Assembly: GCF_000255295.1 (NCBI RefSeq)
Contig: NC_017030.1
Location: 1,488,001-1,552,000 of the forward strand
DNA length: 64,000 nt
Direction: 5' to 3'
Source: Corallococcus coralloides DSM 2259
GTDB lineage: Bacteria > Myxococcota > Myxococcia > Myxococcales > Myxococcaceae
Shown here: one piece after another, positions 45,971-55,024 of the stretch
Numbering within the stretch: position 1 is the first letter of the stretch
Layout of the letters: each line of letters opens with the position of its first letter
Position numbers and translations under genes: made by a program
Notes under the pieces: generated by a model
Told to the model about the DNA's origin: nothing
The model's database searches: none
What the model saw: only the letters and a program-made list of their open reading frames with translations

Positions 45971-47056
45971 ATGGCCGTGAATCAGGAGAAGGAAAAGGCG
46001 ATCGAGCTGGCGCTGGCGGCGGTGGAGCGTCAGTTCGGCAAGGGGTCCATCATGCGGCTCGGCAACGACGAGCCCATGATGAAGGACGTCCAGGCCATTT
46101 CGACGGGGTCCACTTCGCTCGACATCGCCCTGGGCGTGGGCGGCGTGCCGCGCGGACGCATCATCGAAATCTTCGGGCCGGAGTCCTCCGGCAAGACGAC
46201 GCTGTGCCTCCACATCGTCGCGGAAGCGCAGAAGAAGGGCGGCGTGTGCGGCTACATCGACGCGGAGCACGCGATGGACGTGGGCTACGCGCGCAAGCTG
46301 GGCGTGCGCACCGACGACCTGCTCCTGTCCCAGCCGGACACCGGTGAGCAGGGCCTCGAAATCGCGGAGATGCTCGTGCGCTCCGGCGCCATCGACGTGC
46401 TGGTGGTGGACTCGGTGGCCGCGCTCGTGCCGAAGGCGGAGCTCGAGGGCGAGATGGGCGATGCGCACATGGGCGTGCAGGCCCGCCTCATGAGCCAGGC
46501 GCTCCGCAAGCTCACGGGCACCATCTCCAAGAGCCAGACGTGCGTCATCTTCATCAACCAGATCCGCATGAAGATTGGCGTGATGTTCGGCAACCCGGAG
46601 ACCACCACGGGCGGCAACGCGCTGAAGTTCTACGCGTCGCAGCGCATGGACATCCGCCGCGTGGGCGCCATCAAGAACGGCGAGAACGTGGTGGGCAGCC
46701 GCACCCGCGTGAAGGTCGTGAAGAACAAGGTGGCGCCGCCGTTCAAGGAAGTCGAATTCGACATCATGTACGGCGCGGGCATCTCGAAGGAGGGTGACCT
46801 CATCGACCTGGCCTCCAACGAGAACATCATCGAGAAGAGCGGCAGCTGGTTCTCCTTCAAGGGAGAGCGCATCGGCCAGGGCCGGGAGAACGCGAAGGAG
46901 TACCTGCGCGAGCACCCGGAGACCTACAAGGAGGTCGAGAGCCTGGTGCTGGAGAAGTACGGCATCGGCAAGACGGCCGGTGCGGCGGCCCCCGCCGCAG
47001 AGCCCAGCGAGCCGGCGGAAGGCGAGAAGCGCCCGCGCGTGAAGGCCGTGAAGTAG
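45971..47056 (+). CDS. recA: recombinase RecA
   Basis: 361-residue cytoplasmic recombinase. Walker A is [11 protein letters not shown], Walker [13 protein letters not shown], and the DNA-binding loops L1 ([20 protein letters not shown]) and L2 ([20 protein letters not shown]) are intact. The C-terminal domain ends in an Ala/Pro/Glu-rich tail with basic end (KRPRVKAVK). Start ATG 45971 has AAGGAG 10 bases upstream. No recX or lexA is adjacent. Myxobacteria can carry two recA genes; which this is cannot be decided here. An intrinsic terminator follows. Confidence 0.98.
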   Translation: MAVNQEKEKAIELALAAVERQFGKGSIMRLGNDEPMMKDVQAISTGSTSLDIALGVGGVPRGRIIEIFGPESSGKTTLCLHIVAEAQKKGGVCGYIDAEHAMDVGYARKLGVRTDDLLLSQPDTGEQGLEIAEMLVRSGAIDVLVVDSVAALVPKAELEGEMGDAHMGVQARLMSQALRKLTGTISKSQTCVIFINQIRMKIGVMFGNPETTTGGNALKFYASQRMDIRRVGAIKNGENVVGSRTRVKVVKNKVAPPFKEVEFDIMYGAGISKEGDLIDLASNENIIEKSGSWFSFKGERIGQGRENAKEYLREHPETYKEVESLVLEKYGIGKTAGAAAPAAEPSEPAEGEKRPRVKAVK

Positions 47057-47129
47057 CCCGCGAAGCGTTTCGTGGAATGGACCGCCGCGCACCTCCGGGG
47101 GGAGCGGCGCGGCGGGTGAAGCGAGAAGA

Positions 47130-47165
47130 GGGGCCGGTCTCCAGCGATGGGGCCGGCCCCTTTTT
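47130..47165 (+). terminator. intrinsic terminator of recA
   Basis: GGGGCCGG (47130-47137) pairs perfectly with CCGGCCCC (47153-47160) around a 15-base loop, followed by five T's (47161-47165). It lies 73 bases after the recA stop. Confidence 0.85.
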
Positions 47166-47309
47166 CTTCACCGTGAGAGGGATTGGGCGCGTGACGCGCA
47201 CCGTCATCACCGGCCTGTCGCCGGGATGTTTCGTGTGGAGGGAGGAGCGACTCTAGACTTCGCGGACCGGGAGCCCCTTCACCCCTGCTTCCCGCTGGAG
47301 TCCATCGCC

Positions 47310-49445
47310 TTGTTCAACCCCTTCAAACGCCGCACGTTCCTGCAAGCCGTGGTTGCTGTCGCGGCGACGACGACCTTTGGATGCTCCGACGACGACTCGA
47401 CGGACGCGTCGGATGGCTCGCCCTACTTCCCGCAGTCGCTGGCGTCGGGGGATCCGCGTCCGGACAGCGTGGTGTTGTGGGTGCGCGTGGAGGACAAGGA
47501 CCGCGCCGGGGACAACCTGCCCTTGCGGCTGGAGGTCTCCCCGACGGAGGACTTCAAGACGCTGGTGCTGGACAAGAAGGACCTGTCGGCGCTGGCGGAG
47601 CATGACCACGCGGTGAAGGTGAAGGTCACCGGGCTGTCCGCGCGCACGACGTACTACTACCGCTTCTCCTACGAGAAGGACGGCCAGAAGCACACCACGC
47701 GCACCGGGCGCACGCGCACCGCGCCCGCGGCGGGGGATGACGTGCCGGTGAAGTTCGTCTTCGCCAGCTGCCAGGACTTCATTGGCCGCTACTACAACGC
47801 CTGGCAGCGGCTGTTGCAGCTGGACGCGGACCTGGACTTCGTCGTGTTCCTGGGCGACTACGTCTACGAGACGACGGGCGACACGTCCTTCCAGTCCGGC
47901 GACGGCGGCCGGGCCGTGCGCTTCAGCGCGCCAGAGGAAGCGCTGCCGCAGGGCACGGGCCTCACCGCGTTCCTGGCGGCGAACTCGCTGTCCAACTACC
48001 GCGACCTCTACAAGACGACCCGCACGGACCGGCAGCTGCAGGGCGTGCACGAGCGCTACCCGTTCATCATCGTCTGGGACGACCACGAGTTCTCCGACGA
48101 CTGCTGGCAGGACGTGGCCACGTACGAGGACGGCAAGCGGGACGAGACGCAGCTCACCCGCAAGCTCAACGCGGAGCAGGCCTTCCTCGAGTACATCCCG
48201 CTGGACACGGTGCAGTCCGGCGCGGGTGCCATCGACGTGGCCAGCGAGCCGCGCTTCCCCCACTCGCGCATCTACCGTGACTTCGAGTACGGCAAGCACC
48301 TGAAGCTGCTGGTGACGGACTACCGCAGCTACCGGCCGGACCACCTCATCCCGGAGGACGCCTATCCGGGCGGCGTGGTGCTGGACGAGACGCTGCTGGG
48401 CGCGGCGCTCCAGGACCAGCCGGACGCGGTGAAGCAGACGTTCCAGACGGACACGTTCGCGTACGTGAACATCGACGACGCGGCGTACGCGAACCAGAAG
48501 CAGGTGCTCCAGGGCGTGTACCTGAGCCAGGCGAAGGCGGCGGGCCTGACGGACGCGGAGGCCGCGCAGAAGGCCGGCCAGTGGGTGGCCGGTCCGGTGG
48601 CGCTCTACTACGTGAACCAGGTGCTGGCGGCGGTGAACAAGGGCCTGGTGATTCCGCCCGCGGGCAAGCCCCGGGGCCTGGCGTACGCGCACATGGGCAA
48701 GGCGGCGCTCTTCAACATCCAGGGCTCGCGCTACGTGGTGGTGAAGGACACCTTCGACCTGTTCGCGGCGGTGAAGTTCAAGATGACCGCCGGCAAGAGC
48801 GAGGACGTGTTCGGCCCGGCCCAGGAGGAGTGGTTCAACCAGACGCTCACCACGGCGCAGAACACCTGGAAGATGGTGGTGAGCTCCACGTCGCTGTCGG
48901 CGCTCATCTGGGACTTCCGGCAGCAGGCGGACATCAGCGACCCGACGCTGCGCCAGCGCTTCTACTTCAGCGTGGACCAGTGGGACGGCTTCCCCACGAA
49001 GAAGAAGGTGATGCTCAACGCGCTCAAGGCGGGCGTGACGAACACGCTGTTCATCTCCGGGGACATCCACGCGTCGTTCGCGTCGGTGGAGGAGGGCGTG
49101 CCCACGCTGACGGCGCCGGCCATCACCTCCGGCTCCATCAAGAGCCTGGCCAGCCTGGCGCTGATTGGCGCGGGCTACGCCACGGGCGCGCCGGTGTACC
49201 AGCACGCCGTCGTGGAGATGGAGAAGACGCTCCAGGCGTCCAACCCCGGCCTGCGCTTCGCGGACGCGGACTCGCACGGCTTCGTGTTGATGGAGGTGAA
49301 GGCGGACGAGACGCTCGCCACCTTCCACCTCATCCCCGCCGGAGAGGTGGCCAAGGACTACTCCAAGCGCGCGGACAGCGAGCTGGAGGCGAAGTTCACC
49401 GCGAAGACCTTCCGCGTGAAGAACAGCGACATCCAGCCGGCCTGA
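47310..49445 (+). CDS. PhoD-type alkaline phosphatase/phosphodiesterase
   Basis: 711-residue secreted metallophosphoesterase. The N-terminus FKRRTFLQAVVAVAATTTFGC has a twin-arginine signal (RRTFLQ) ending in a lipobox-like Cys, suiting PhoD enzymes, which fold in the cytoplasm with metals before Tat export. An N-terminal Fn3-like domain (residues about 30-130) is followed by the catalytic core: FASCQDFIGRYYNAWQRL, VFLGDYVYET, IVWDDHEFSDDCW and FISGDIHASFA. It releases phosphate from phosphomonoesters or diesters outside the cytoplasm. Start TTG 47310 places the Tat signal at the N-terminus and has GGAG nine bases upstream; ATG 47226 is the alternative. An efficient terminator follows. Confidence 0.9.
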   Translation: MFNPFKRRTFLQAVVAVAATTTFGCSDDDSTDASDGSPYFPQSLASGDPRPDSVVLWVRVEDKDRAGDNLPLRLEVSPTEDFKTLVLDKKDLSALAEHDHAVKVKVTGLSARTTYYYRFSYEKDGQKHTTRTGRTRTAPAAGDDVPVKFVFASCQDFIGRYYNAWQRLLQLDADLDFVVFLGDYVYETTGDTSFQSGDGGRAVRFSAPEEALPQGTGLTAFLAANSLSNYRDLYKTTRTDRQLQGVHERYPFIIVWDDHEFSDDCWQDVATYEDGKRDETQLTRKLNAEQAFLEYIPLDTVQSGAGAIDVASEPRFPHSRIYRDFEYGKHLKLLVTDYRSYRPDHLIPEDAYPGGVVLDETLLGAALQDQPDAVKQTFQTDTFAYVNIDDAAYANQKQVLQGVYLSQAKAAGLTDAEAAQKAGQWVAGPVALYYVNQVLAAVNKGLVIPPAGKPRGLAYAHMGKAALFNIQGSRYVVVKDTFDLFAAVKFKMTAGKSEDVFGPAQEEWFNQTLTTAQNTWKMVVSSTSLSALIWDFRQQADISDPTLRQRFYFSVDQWDGFPTKKKVMLNALKAGVTNTLFISGDIHASFASVEEGVPTLTAPAITSGSIKSLASLALIGAGYATGAPVYQHAVVEMEKTLQASNPGLRFADADSHGFVLMEVKADETLATFHLIPAGEVAKDYSKRADSELEAKFTAKTFRVKNSDIQPA

Positions 49446-49470
49446 GCGGGACGCGCATGAGGTGACGCGA

Positions 49471-49506
49471 AGGGCCGCGTGGGGGAATCCCCGCGCGGCC
49501 CTTTTT
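49471..49506 (+). terminator. intrinsic terminator after the phosphatase gene
   Basis: AGGGCCGCG (49471-49479) pairs with CGCGGCCCT (49494-49502), with further G/C pairing inside, followed by a run of T's to 49506. It is 26 bases past the stop. Confidence 0.85.
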
Positions 49507-49528
49507 CATGCGTGGCCCGTGGGCTTCT

Positions 49529-52500
49529 TCAGCGCGGAGCGACCCGCAGGATGAGCCCCGCCGGAGGGAGCCGGAATTGCACGCCCACGCCCCACGTCTT
49601 GAGGGTTCCGTCCTGCAGCAGGGCGACGCCGTCGAAGATGCCCATGGGCATCGCGTCCACGACGTCCGTCAGCGTCGCGGGCGGGCTCGCCTGCCCGTAG
49701 TCATTGCGTCCCCAGGCGCGCAGGGTCCCGTCCTGCCGGAGGGCCACGAGGACATCGTAGCCGCCGCGCACGTCGATGAAGCCGACCGGGTCCGTGACGT
49801 TCTCATAGCCGTTGTGGCTGGCACCGAAGTCCCAGCCCCTGAGGGTGCCATCCGACAGGATCGCGGCGCTGCCGAAGGTGTTGCCCCCGATGGCCTTCAC
49901 GCCGGACAGGTCCGCCGGAGGAAGGCTCGTTTGTCCGTACTCATTGCGTCCCCAGGTGGCGACGGTGCCGTCCGCCTTGAGCGCCAGCGAGAAGTACATG
50001 GACACGGAGATGGCCACCACGTCCTGGAGGCCCGCGGGGACCTTCGTCCGGTCGTACTCGAAGCCGCCCCAGGCCACGACCGTCCCGTCCCGCCTCAGCG
50101 CCGCCGCGATGTTCGAGGCCGCCGAGATGGCGACGACGTCCGACAGGCCTGTGGGGACCGGCGCGCGGGAGCCGCTCAGGTCACCCCACTCCACGACCGT
50201 GCCGTCCGCCTTGAGGGCCACGGCGAAGGCGGAGCCCACGGCTACGCTGACCACGTCCGACAGGCCCCCCGGAGGGCTGTGGAGGTCGGGGCCCCATCCG
50301 GTGACGGTGTCATCCGGCGTGATGCCCAGATTCCAGTCTTCGATGGATGCCGCCAGGGTCTGCTGCCGCACGACGCGCAGGGACACCGTGGCCGCGGGCC
50401 GCCACGCCGGGCCGGGCTTGACGACGACGTCGCGCACACCCGGGCTGACGTTCGCGGGGACGCGCACCATCACCCGGGTGTCGGACCAGAAGAAGTAGTC
50501 GGTCACCTCGACGCCGCCCACGGACACGTGGGACTCGCCGCGCTGCGCTCCGAAGCCGGAGCCGGTCAGCTCCAGGTGGCCGCGCTGGACCGCCAGCTTG
50601 GGCACGACGACGGTGGGCGCCCCCTGCCGGGTGAGGGTGAGCTCGACCGTCGCCGGCTCGTCCACGCGGACCTCCACGGAAACCTCCGGGCTGGCGTAGT
50701 GGTCCTTGCTGGCGGAGACCGTATAGGCCCCGGCGAGCAGCCCGGGCATGGAGAAGCGGCCCTCCGCGTCCGTCGTCGTGCCCATCCGCTCCGGGCCGTC
50801 GGCCACGACCGTGAGGCCCGCGGCGCTCTCGCCGTCCTCCAGCACGACGCGTCCGGAGAGGTCGCCGCGCTCTCGGTAGAGGAGCCCGGAGACGGACGTC
50901 TGCGCGTTCGCGCGCACCTCCACCTGCTGTTCGTACGGGACATAGGTGTCTCGCCGCGCGCGCAGGGTGTACGTGCCCGTGGGGATGCCCGTGAGGGCGA
51001 AGGCGCCCTGGTCGTTCGTCTGGGTGGTGAAGTCCGTATCCACGAGCGCGACTTCGATGTTCGCGACGGCGACGCCACCCTCCAGGAGGACGGTGCCCGC
51101 CACGGTGCCACGCTCGCGGGTCAGCGTCTGGGAGACGGAGGACTGCGCGTTCGGGCGGACCTCCACCTGCTGCTCGTATGGGGCGTAACCGTCGCGCGAG
51201 GCCCGCAGGGTGTATGTGCCCGTGATGACCCCGGTGAGCGTGAAGCGGCCCTCCGCGTCCGTGCCCGTGGCGTGGCTCGTGCCGACGAGTTGCACCGCGA
51301 TGTCCGCGGCGCTCCCTCCGCCTTCCAGCTGGAACAGTCCGACCACGGTGCCGCGCTCGCGGGTCAGCGTCTGGGAGATGGACGTCTGCGCGTTCGCGCG
51401 CACCTCCACCGTCTGCTGATACGGATCGTAGCCATCACGCCGCACGCGCAGGGTGTACATGCCCGTGAGGACTCCGGTGAACGTGAAGCGGCCCTCCGCG
51501 TCCGTGACGGTGGAGTGCTCCGTGCCGACGAGCTGCACCGCGATGTCCCCAGCGCTGGCTCCGCCCTCCAGGAGGAAGGTGCCCGCCACGGAGCCTCGCT
51601 CGCGTGACAGCGTCTGGGTGACGGAGGTCTGCGCGCCCGCGCGGATCTCCACCTGCTGCTCGTACGAGACGTAGGTATCGCGCGAGGCGCGCAGGGTGTA
51701 CGTGCCCGTGGGGATGCCCGTGAGGCTGAACTTGCCCTGGGCATTCGTCTGGGTGCTGAAGTTCGTGTCCACGAGCAGCACCGCGATGTTTCCGGCGGTC
51801 GCGACTCCTTCCAGTTGGAAGGTGCCCGCCACGGAGCCGCGCTCGCGGGACAGCGTCCGGGTGACGGAGGTCTGCGCGCCTGCGCGGACCTCCACCTGTT
51901 GTTCGTGCGTGACATAGCCCTCGCGCTGAGCGCGCAGGGTGTACGTGCCCGTGGGGACCCCCACGAGGATGAACTGGCCCTGGGCGTTCGCCCGGCTGAG
52001 GACGTCCGTATCGACGAGCGTCACCAGGACGTTTTCGGCCCTGGCTTCTCCCTCCAGGAGGATGGTGCCCGCCACGTTGCCGCGCTCGCGCTGGAGGGAC
52101 AGGGCGACGGAGGCCTGGGCGTCCACGGCCACCTCCACCGTCTCCTGGGCCGGCGCATACGTCTCCTTCAGCACCTGCACGGTGTACGAGCCCGTGGGCA
52201 GCGCCGTGAAGACGAAGTGGCCCTGCGCGTCCGTCTGGGTCTGGTGCGAGGTGCCCGTCAGCGCGACGGTGATGCCCTCCGCGCTGGCGCCCCCTTCCAA
52301 CTGGACGGTGCCCGTGAGGCCGCCTCGCTCGCGCTGGAGCGTGAGCGTCGCGGACGCGGTCTGACGCGCCTTCACCTCCACGGCTTCACTTGCTTCACGG
52401 TAGAGGGGCTTCTGCACGATCAGGGTATGGGCGCCTGGTGAGACGTCCACCAGCGTGAAGCGGCCCTCCGTGTCGGTCGTCGCCTTGAGCTCGGTGCCCT

Positions 52501-52675
52501 GCACCGTGACCGCGATTCCCTCCGGTGGGGCCGCGTCGTCGAGCGCGACCTGCCCGGAGATCCGGCCCACGGACGGTCCTGCGTCGGGCGGCGGCAGGGG
52601 GGATTCGCCGGGGCCGTTGCAGGCCGCGGTCAGGACAAGAAGGAGGTAGAGCCAGGAGGAACGTGCGAGGCGCAT
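49529..52675 (-). CDS. large lipoprotein: eight carboxypeptidase-regulatory-like repeats, IPT/TIG-like domain, RCC1-like propeller
   Basis: 1048-residue surface lipoprotein. The signal ends in LLLVLTAACN (acylated Cys19). Residues 38-685 are eight tandem units of exactly 81 residues, each ending in a RERG-type turn and containing an EGRF/GTYTLR beta-sandwich core (for example DAEGRFTFTGVLTGMYTLRV), as in CarboxypepD_reg/SpaA-like folds. A single IPT/TIG-like domain (LELTGSGFGAQRGESHVSVG) follows. The last 300 residues form RCC1-like blades (VAVGSAFAVALKADGTVVEWG, GLQDVVAIS repeated). It likely acts as a long extracellular stalk carrying a propeller. The gene diverges from a beta-helix protein. 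The start ATG 52675 is preferred, as it begins the signal peptide; the ribosome site is weak. Confidence 0.85.
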   Translation of the reverse strand: MRLARSSWLYLLLVLTAACNGPGESPLPPPDAGPSVGRISGQVALDDAAPPEGIAVTVQGTELKATTDTEGRFTLVDVSPGAHTLIVQKPLYREASEAVEVKARQTASATLTLQRERGGLTGTVQLEGGASAEGITVALTGTSHQTQTDAQGHFVFTALPTGSYTVQVLKETYAPAQETVEVAVDAQASVALSLQRERGNVAGTILLEGEARAENVLVTLVDTDVLSRANAQGQFILVGVPTGTYTLRAQREGYVTHEQQVEVRAGAQTSVTRTLSRERGSVAGTFQLEGVATAGNIAVLLVDTNFSTQTNAQGKFSLTGIPTGTYTLRASRDTYVSYEQQVEIRAGAQTSVTQTLSRERGSVAGTFLLEGGASAGDIAVQLVGTEHSTVTDAEGRFTFTGVLTGMYTLRVRRDGYDPYQQTVEVRANAQTSISQTLTRERGTVVGLFQLEGGGSAADIAVQLVGTSHATGTDAEGRFTLTGVITGTYTLRASRDGYAPYEQQVEVRPNAQSSVSQTLTRERGTVAGTVLLEGGVAVANIEVALVDTDFTTQTNDQGAFALTGIPTGTYTLRARRDTYVPYEQQVEVRANAQTSVSGLLYRERGDLSGRVVLEDGESAAGLTVVADGPERMGTTTDAEGRFSMPGLLAGAYTVSASKDHYASPEVSVEVRVDEPATVELTLTRQGAPTVVVPKLAVQRGHLELTGSGFGAQRGESHVSVGGVEVTDYFFWSDTRVMVRVPANVSPGVRDVVVKPGPAWRPAATVSLRVVRQQTLAASIEDWNLGITPDDTVTGWGPDLHSPPGGLSDVVSVAVGSAFAVALKADGTVVEWGDLSGSRAPVPTGLSDVVAISAASNIAAALRRDGTVVAWGGFEYDRTKVPAGLQDVVAISVSMYFSLALKADGTVATWGRNEYGQTSLPPADLSGVKAIGGNTFGSAAILSDGTLRGWDFGASHNGYENVTDPVGFIDVRGGYDVLVALRQDGTLRAWGRNDYGQASPPATLTDVVDAMPMGIFDGVALLQDGTLKTWGVGVQFRLPPAGLILRVAPR
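50621..52564 (-). repeat. eight tandem in-frame repeats of 243 bases
   Basis: Inside the lipoprotein gene, eight units of exactly 243 bases (81 codons) cover 1944 bases. Units 3-7 are most alike, sharing GTYTLRA-, EQQVEVRA- and TLSRERG-type blocks, while units 1, 2 and 8 have diverged, the usual sign of expansion from the middle. Constant length implies repeated unequal crossing-over or strong structural constraint. Confidence 0.88.
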
Positions 52676-52913
52676 GAAGAGCACTGACAGGAAGTGAGGC
52701 GTTGGCGGGGGCAAAAGCTGTCTTTTTTTCCGCCAGCGGGATGCACCGCGGACGAAAACCGGGGGAACGGATTCTGACCCGGGCGCTCATGGAGAGCCAC
52801 CCCCCCCAATCCTGGCAGGGACGGGTATTTTGATTTTTCCTTGTTTATTCTGGTTTCCTTGAGCGCGGCTCCCATGAGGGGAGTCCGGACCCGACACCGG
52901 GAAGGAGCACCTC

Positions 52914-54971
52914 GTGGGCGCGCGCAAGGGATGGCAGGGGCTGCTGGGAGCAGGGCTGATCATGGCGGTGGGAGTGGCGGAAGCGGCGCCCTGGCGCAGC
53001 GTGCTGTATCCGTCGACGTGGACGCCCGGGTACTCGCAGCCGGGCAACCCGTCGCGGTTCCTGCACGACTTCTCCTACGCGGGCTACCAGATGCGGCAGG
53101 CGGAGCCACCGTTCCGGACGGACCGGGTGCTGGACGTGACGCAGGCGCCGTACTTCGCGGACAACACGGGTGCGTCGGACGTGACGGCGGTGTTGCAGCA
53201 GGCGCTCGACGACGCGGGGGCGGTGGCGGGCGGCGGGGTGGTGTACCTGCCTCGGGGCACGTACCGGGTGGCGCCGCCCTCAGGCAAGCCGTACGCGCTG
53301 CTCATCCGGTACAGCAACGTGGTGCTGCGCGGACAGGGGGCCACGTCCACGTTCCTCTACAACTCCGCCACGGACATGCGCAGCAAGCGCGTGGTGCAGG
53401 TGGGGCCGCGCGACACGACGGTGTCCTGGACGTCGGCTTCGACGGCGTCGGTGGCGCTGACGCAGGACGCGCCCAACCAGGCGACTCGTGTCCAGGTGGC
53501 GAGCGTGTCCGGCTACACCGTGGGCACCTGGGTGGTGGTGCGAGCGGACCTGACGGCGACGCGCAGCGCGGAGCTCAACATGGGCACGGAGTGGACGTCG
53601 CTGCCCGGCCCGTCCTTCTACCGGCGGGTGGTGGCGGTGGACGCGGCCACGCGGATGCTGACGCTGGACATCCCGCTGCGCCAGGGGCTGCTGATGCGCG
53701 ACAACGCGCGGGTGTACCGCGTGCCCGCGCACCTGTCGGAGGTGGGCGTGGAGCACCTGGCCATCGGCATGCGGGAGAACCCTACACCGGGCCTGGCCGA
53801 GGAGGACTACACGGTGCCGGGCACGGGCGCGTACCAGGTGCACGAGTCCACGGCGCTCTTGATGAACCACGTGGTGGACGGCTGGGTGCGTGGCGTTGGT
53901 TCCTACCGGCCGCCGTCCAACACGCAGGACGTGCACGTGCTGTCCAACGGCATCGACCTGAACTACGCGCGCAACATCACGGTGGAGGGGTGTGAAATCG
54001 ACAAGCCCCAGTACAAGGGCGGTGGCGGAAACGGCTACCTGTATTCCATCCGGGGCAGCGACAGCCTGGTGAAGGACAGCGTGGCGTACGGCGGGCGGCA
54101 CAACTTCGACTTCCGCTCCATGCACACCACCGGCAACGTGCTGTTCAACAACCGCGTGTCCAACGGCGAGAAGGTGTCCGACTTCCACATGCACCTGAGC
54201 GCGGCGAACCTGGTGGACAACACCACGCTGTACCTGGAGCGCTTCGAGGCGGCGGACCGCTCGCCCTATGGCACCACGAGCCACGGCGTCACCACGACGG
54301 AGAGCGTGTTCTGGAACACCAACGGGGCGAAGCCGCCGCCGTACGGGGGGAACAGCGTGGTGCGCTCGCAGCAGTACGGGCAGGGGTACGTGATTGGGAT
54401 GCGCGGCAGCGCCACGGAGGTGAACGCGGTGGTGACGACGAAGACGGCCCCCGCGGACCTGGTGGAGGTGGCGCAGTCCGGGAACGAGCTGGTGCCGCAG
54501 TCGCTCTACGTGGACCAGGTGCAGAAGCGGCTGGGGCGCGCGGTGGAGCACGACGCGCGGGTGCTGGTGTACCAGGCGGAGAACCTGAAGCCGACGAGCA
54601 CCCCGGACCCGTCGTCCACCGGCGTGGAGGCCGGGCCGGAGCTGGGCGGGGTGCGCTACCACAACACGAACGCGGTGGGCGCGAAGGTGACGTACACGCT
54701 GTATCCGCGCACGGTGGGCACGTTCGCGGTGCGGGTGCGCACCAAGCGCAACAACGGGCGTGGGCAGTACCGGTTGGATGTGAACGGGGTGGCGGTGGGT
54801 GGGACGCGGGACGAGTACTCCGCCACCACGCAGTTCGTGGAGGTGGAGCTGGGGACGGTGACGTTCACGGACCTGGAGCCCCAGGCGTTCACGTTCACGA
54901 CCGTTGGGAAGAACGCGGCGAGCACGGGCTACAACGTGGCCTTGGACGTCATCCGTCTGGTGCGGCAGTAG
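52914..54971 (+). CDS. secreted right-handed beta-helix protein (pectate-lyase-3-like) with C-terminal ligand-binding-like domain
   Basis: 685-residue exported protein with signal peptide (GLLGAGLIMAVGVAEAA). The start of the helix domain is typical: LDVTQAPYFADNTGASDVTA, VLQQALDDAGAVAGGGVVYL then PRGTYRVAPP, as in Pectate_lyase_3/glycoside-hydrolase-28-like folds. Later rungs include NGIDLNYARNITVEGCEI, GNGYLYSIRGSDSLVKDS and NFDFRSMHTTGNVLFNN. The last 130 residues (VYQAENLKP, TYTLYPRTVGTFAVRVRTKR) form a jelly-roll like carbohydrate-binding module. It may bind or cleave an acidic polysaccharide; catalytic residues cannot be assigned. GTG 52914 has AAGGAG six bases upstream. An AT-rich patch at 52825-52860 upstream suggests its promoter. 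Confidence 0.83.
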   Translation: MGARKGWQGLLGAGLIMAVGVAEAAPWRSVLYPSTWTPGYSQPGNPSRFLHDFSYAGYQMRQAEPPFRTDRVLDVTQAPYFADNTGASDVTAVLQQALDDAGAVAGGGVVYLPRGTYRVAPPSGKPYALLIRYSNVVLRGQGATSTFLYNSATDMRSKRVVQVGPRDTTVSWTSASTASVALTQDAPNQATRVQVASVSGYTVGTWVVVRADLTATRSAELNMGTEWTSLPGPSFYRRVVAVDAATRMLTLDIPLRQGLLMRDNARVYRVPAHLSEVGVEHLAIGMRENPTPGLAEEDYTVPGTGAYQVHESTALLMNHVVDGWVRGVGSYRPPSNTQDVHVLSNGIDLNYARNITVEGCEIDKPQYKGGGGNGYLYSIRGSDSLVKDSVAYGGRHNFDFRSMHTTGNVLFNNRVSNGEKVSDFHMHLSAANLVDNTTLYLERFEAADRSPYGTTSHGVTTTESVFWNTNGAKPPPYGGNSVVRSQQYGQGYVIGMRGSATEVNAVVTTKTAPADLVEVAQSGNELVPQSLYVDQVQKRLGRAVEHDARVLVYQAENLKPTSTPDPSSTGVEAGPELGGVRYHNTNAVGAKVTYTLYPRTVGTFAVRVRTKRNNGRGQYRLDVNGVAVGGTRDEYSATTQFVEVELGTVTFTDLEPQAFTFTTVGKNAASTGYNVALDVIRLVRQ

Positions 54972-55024
54972 GGCAGCGGCGCGTCTCTGGGAGGCGCGGG
55001 CGGACCGGGGTATAGACGGACGCC

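Noticed and set aside
50621..52564. Repeat block as a mobile or recombination element
   Set aside because: All eight units stay in one frame inside a single lipoprotein gene and encode a regular beta-sandwich, so they are protein repeats.
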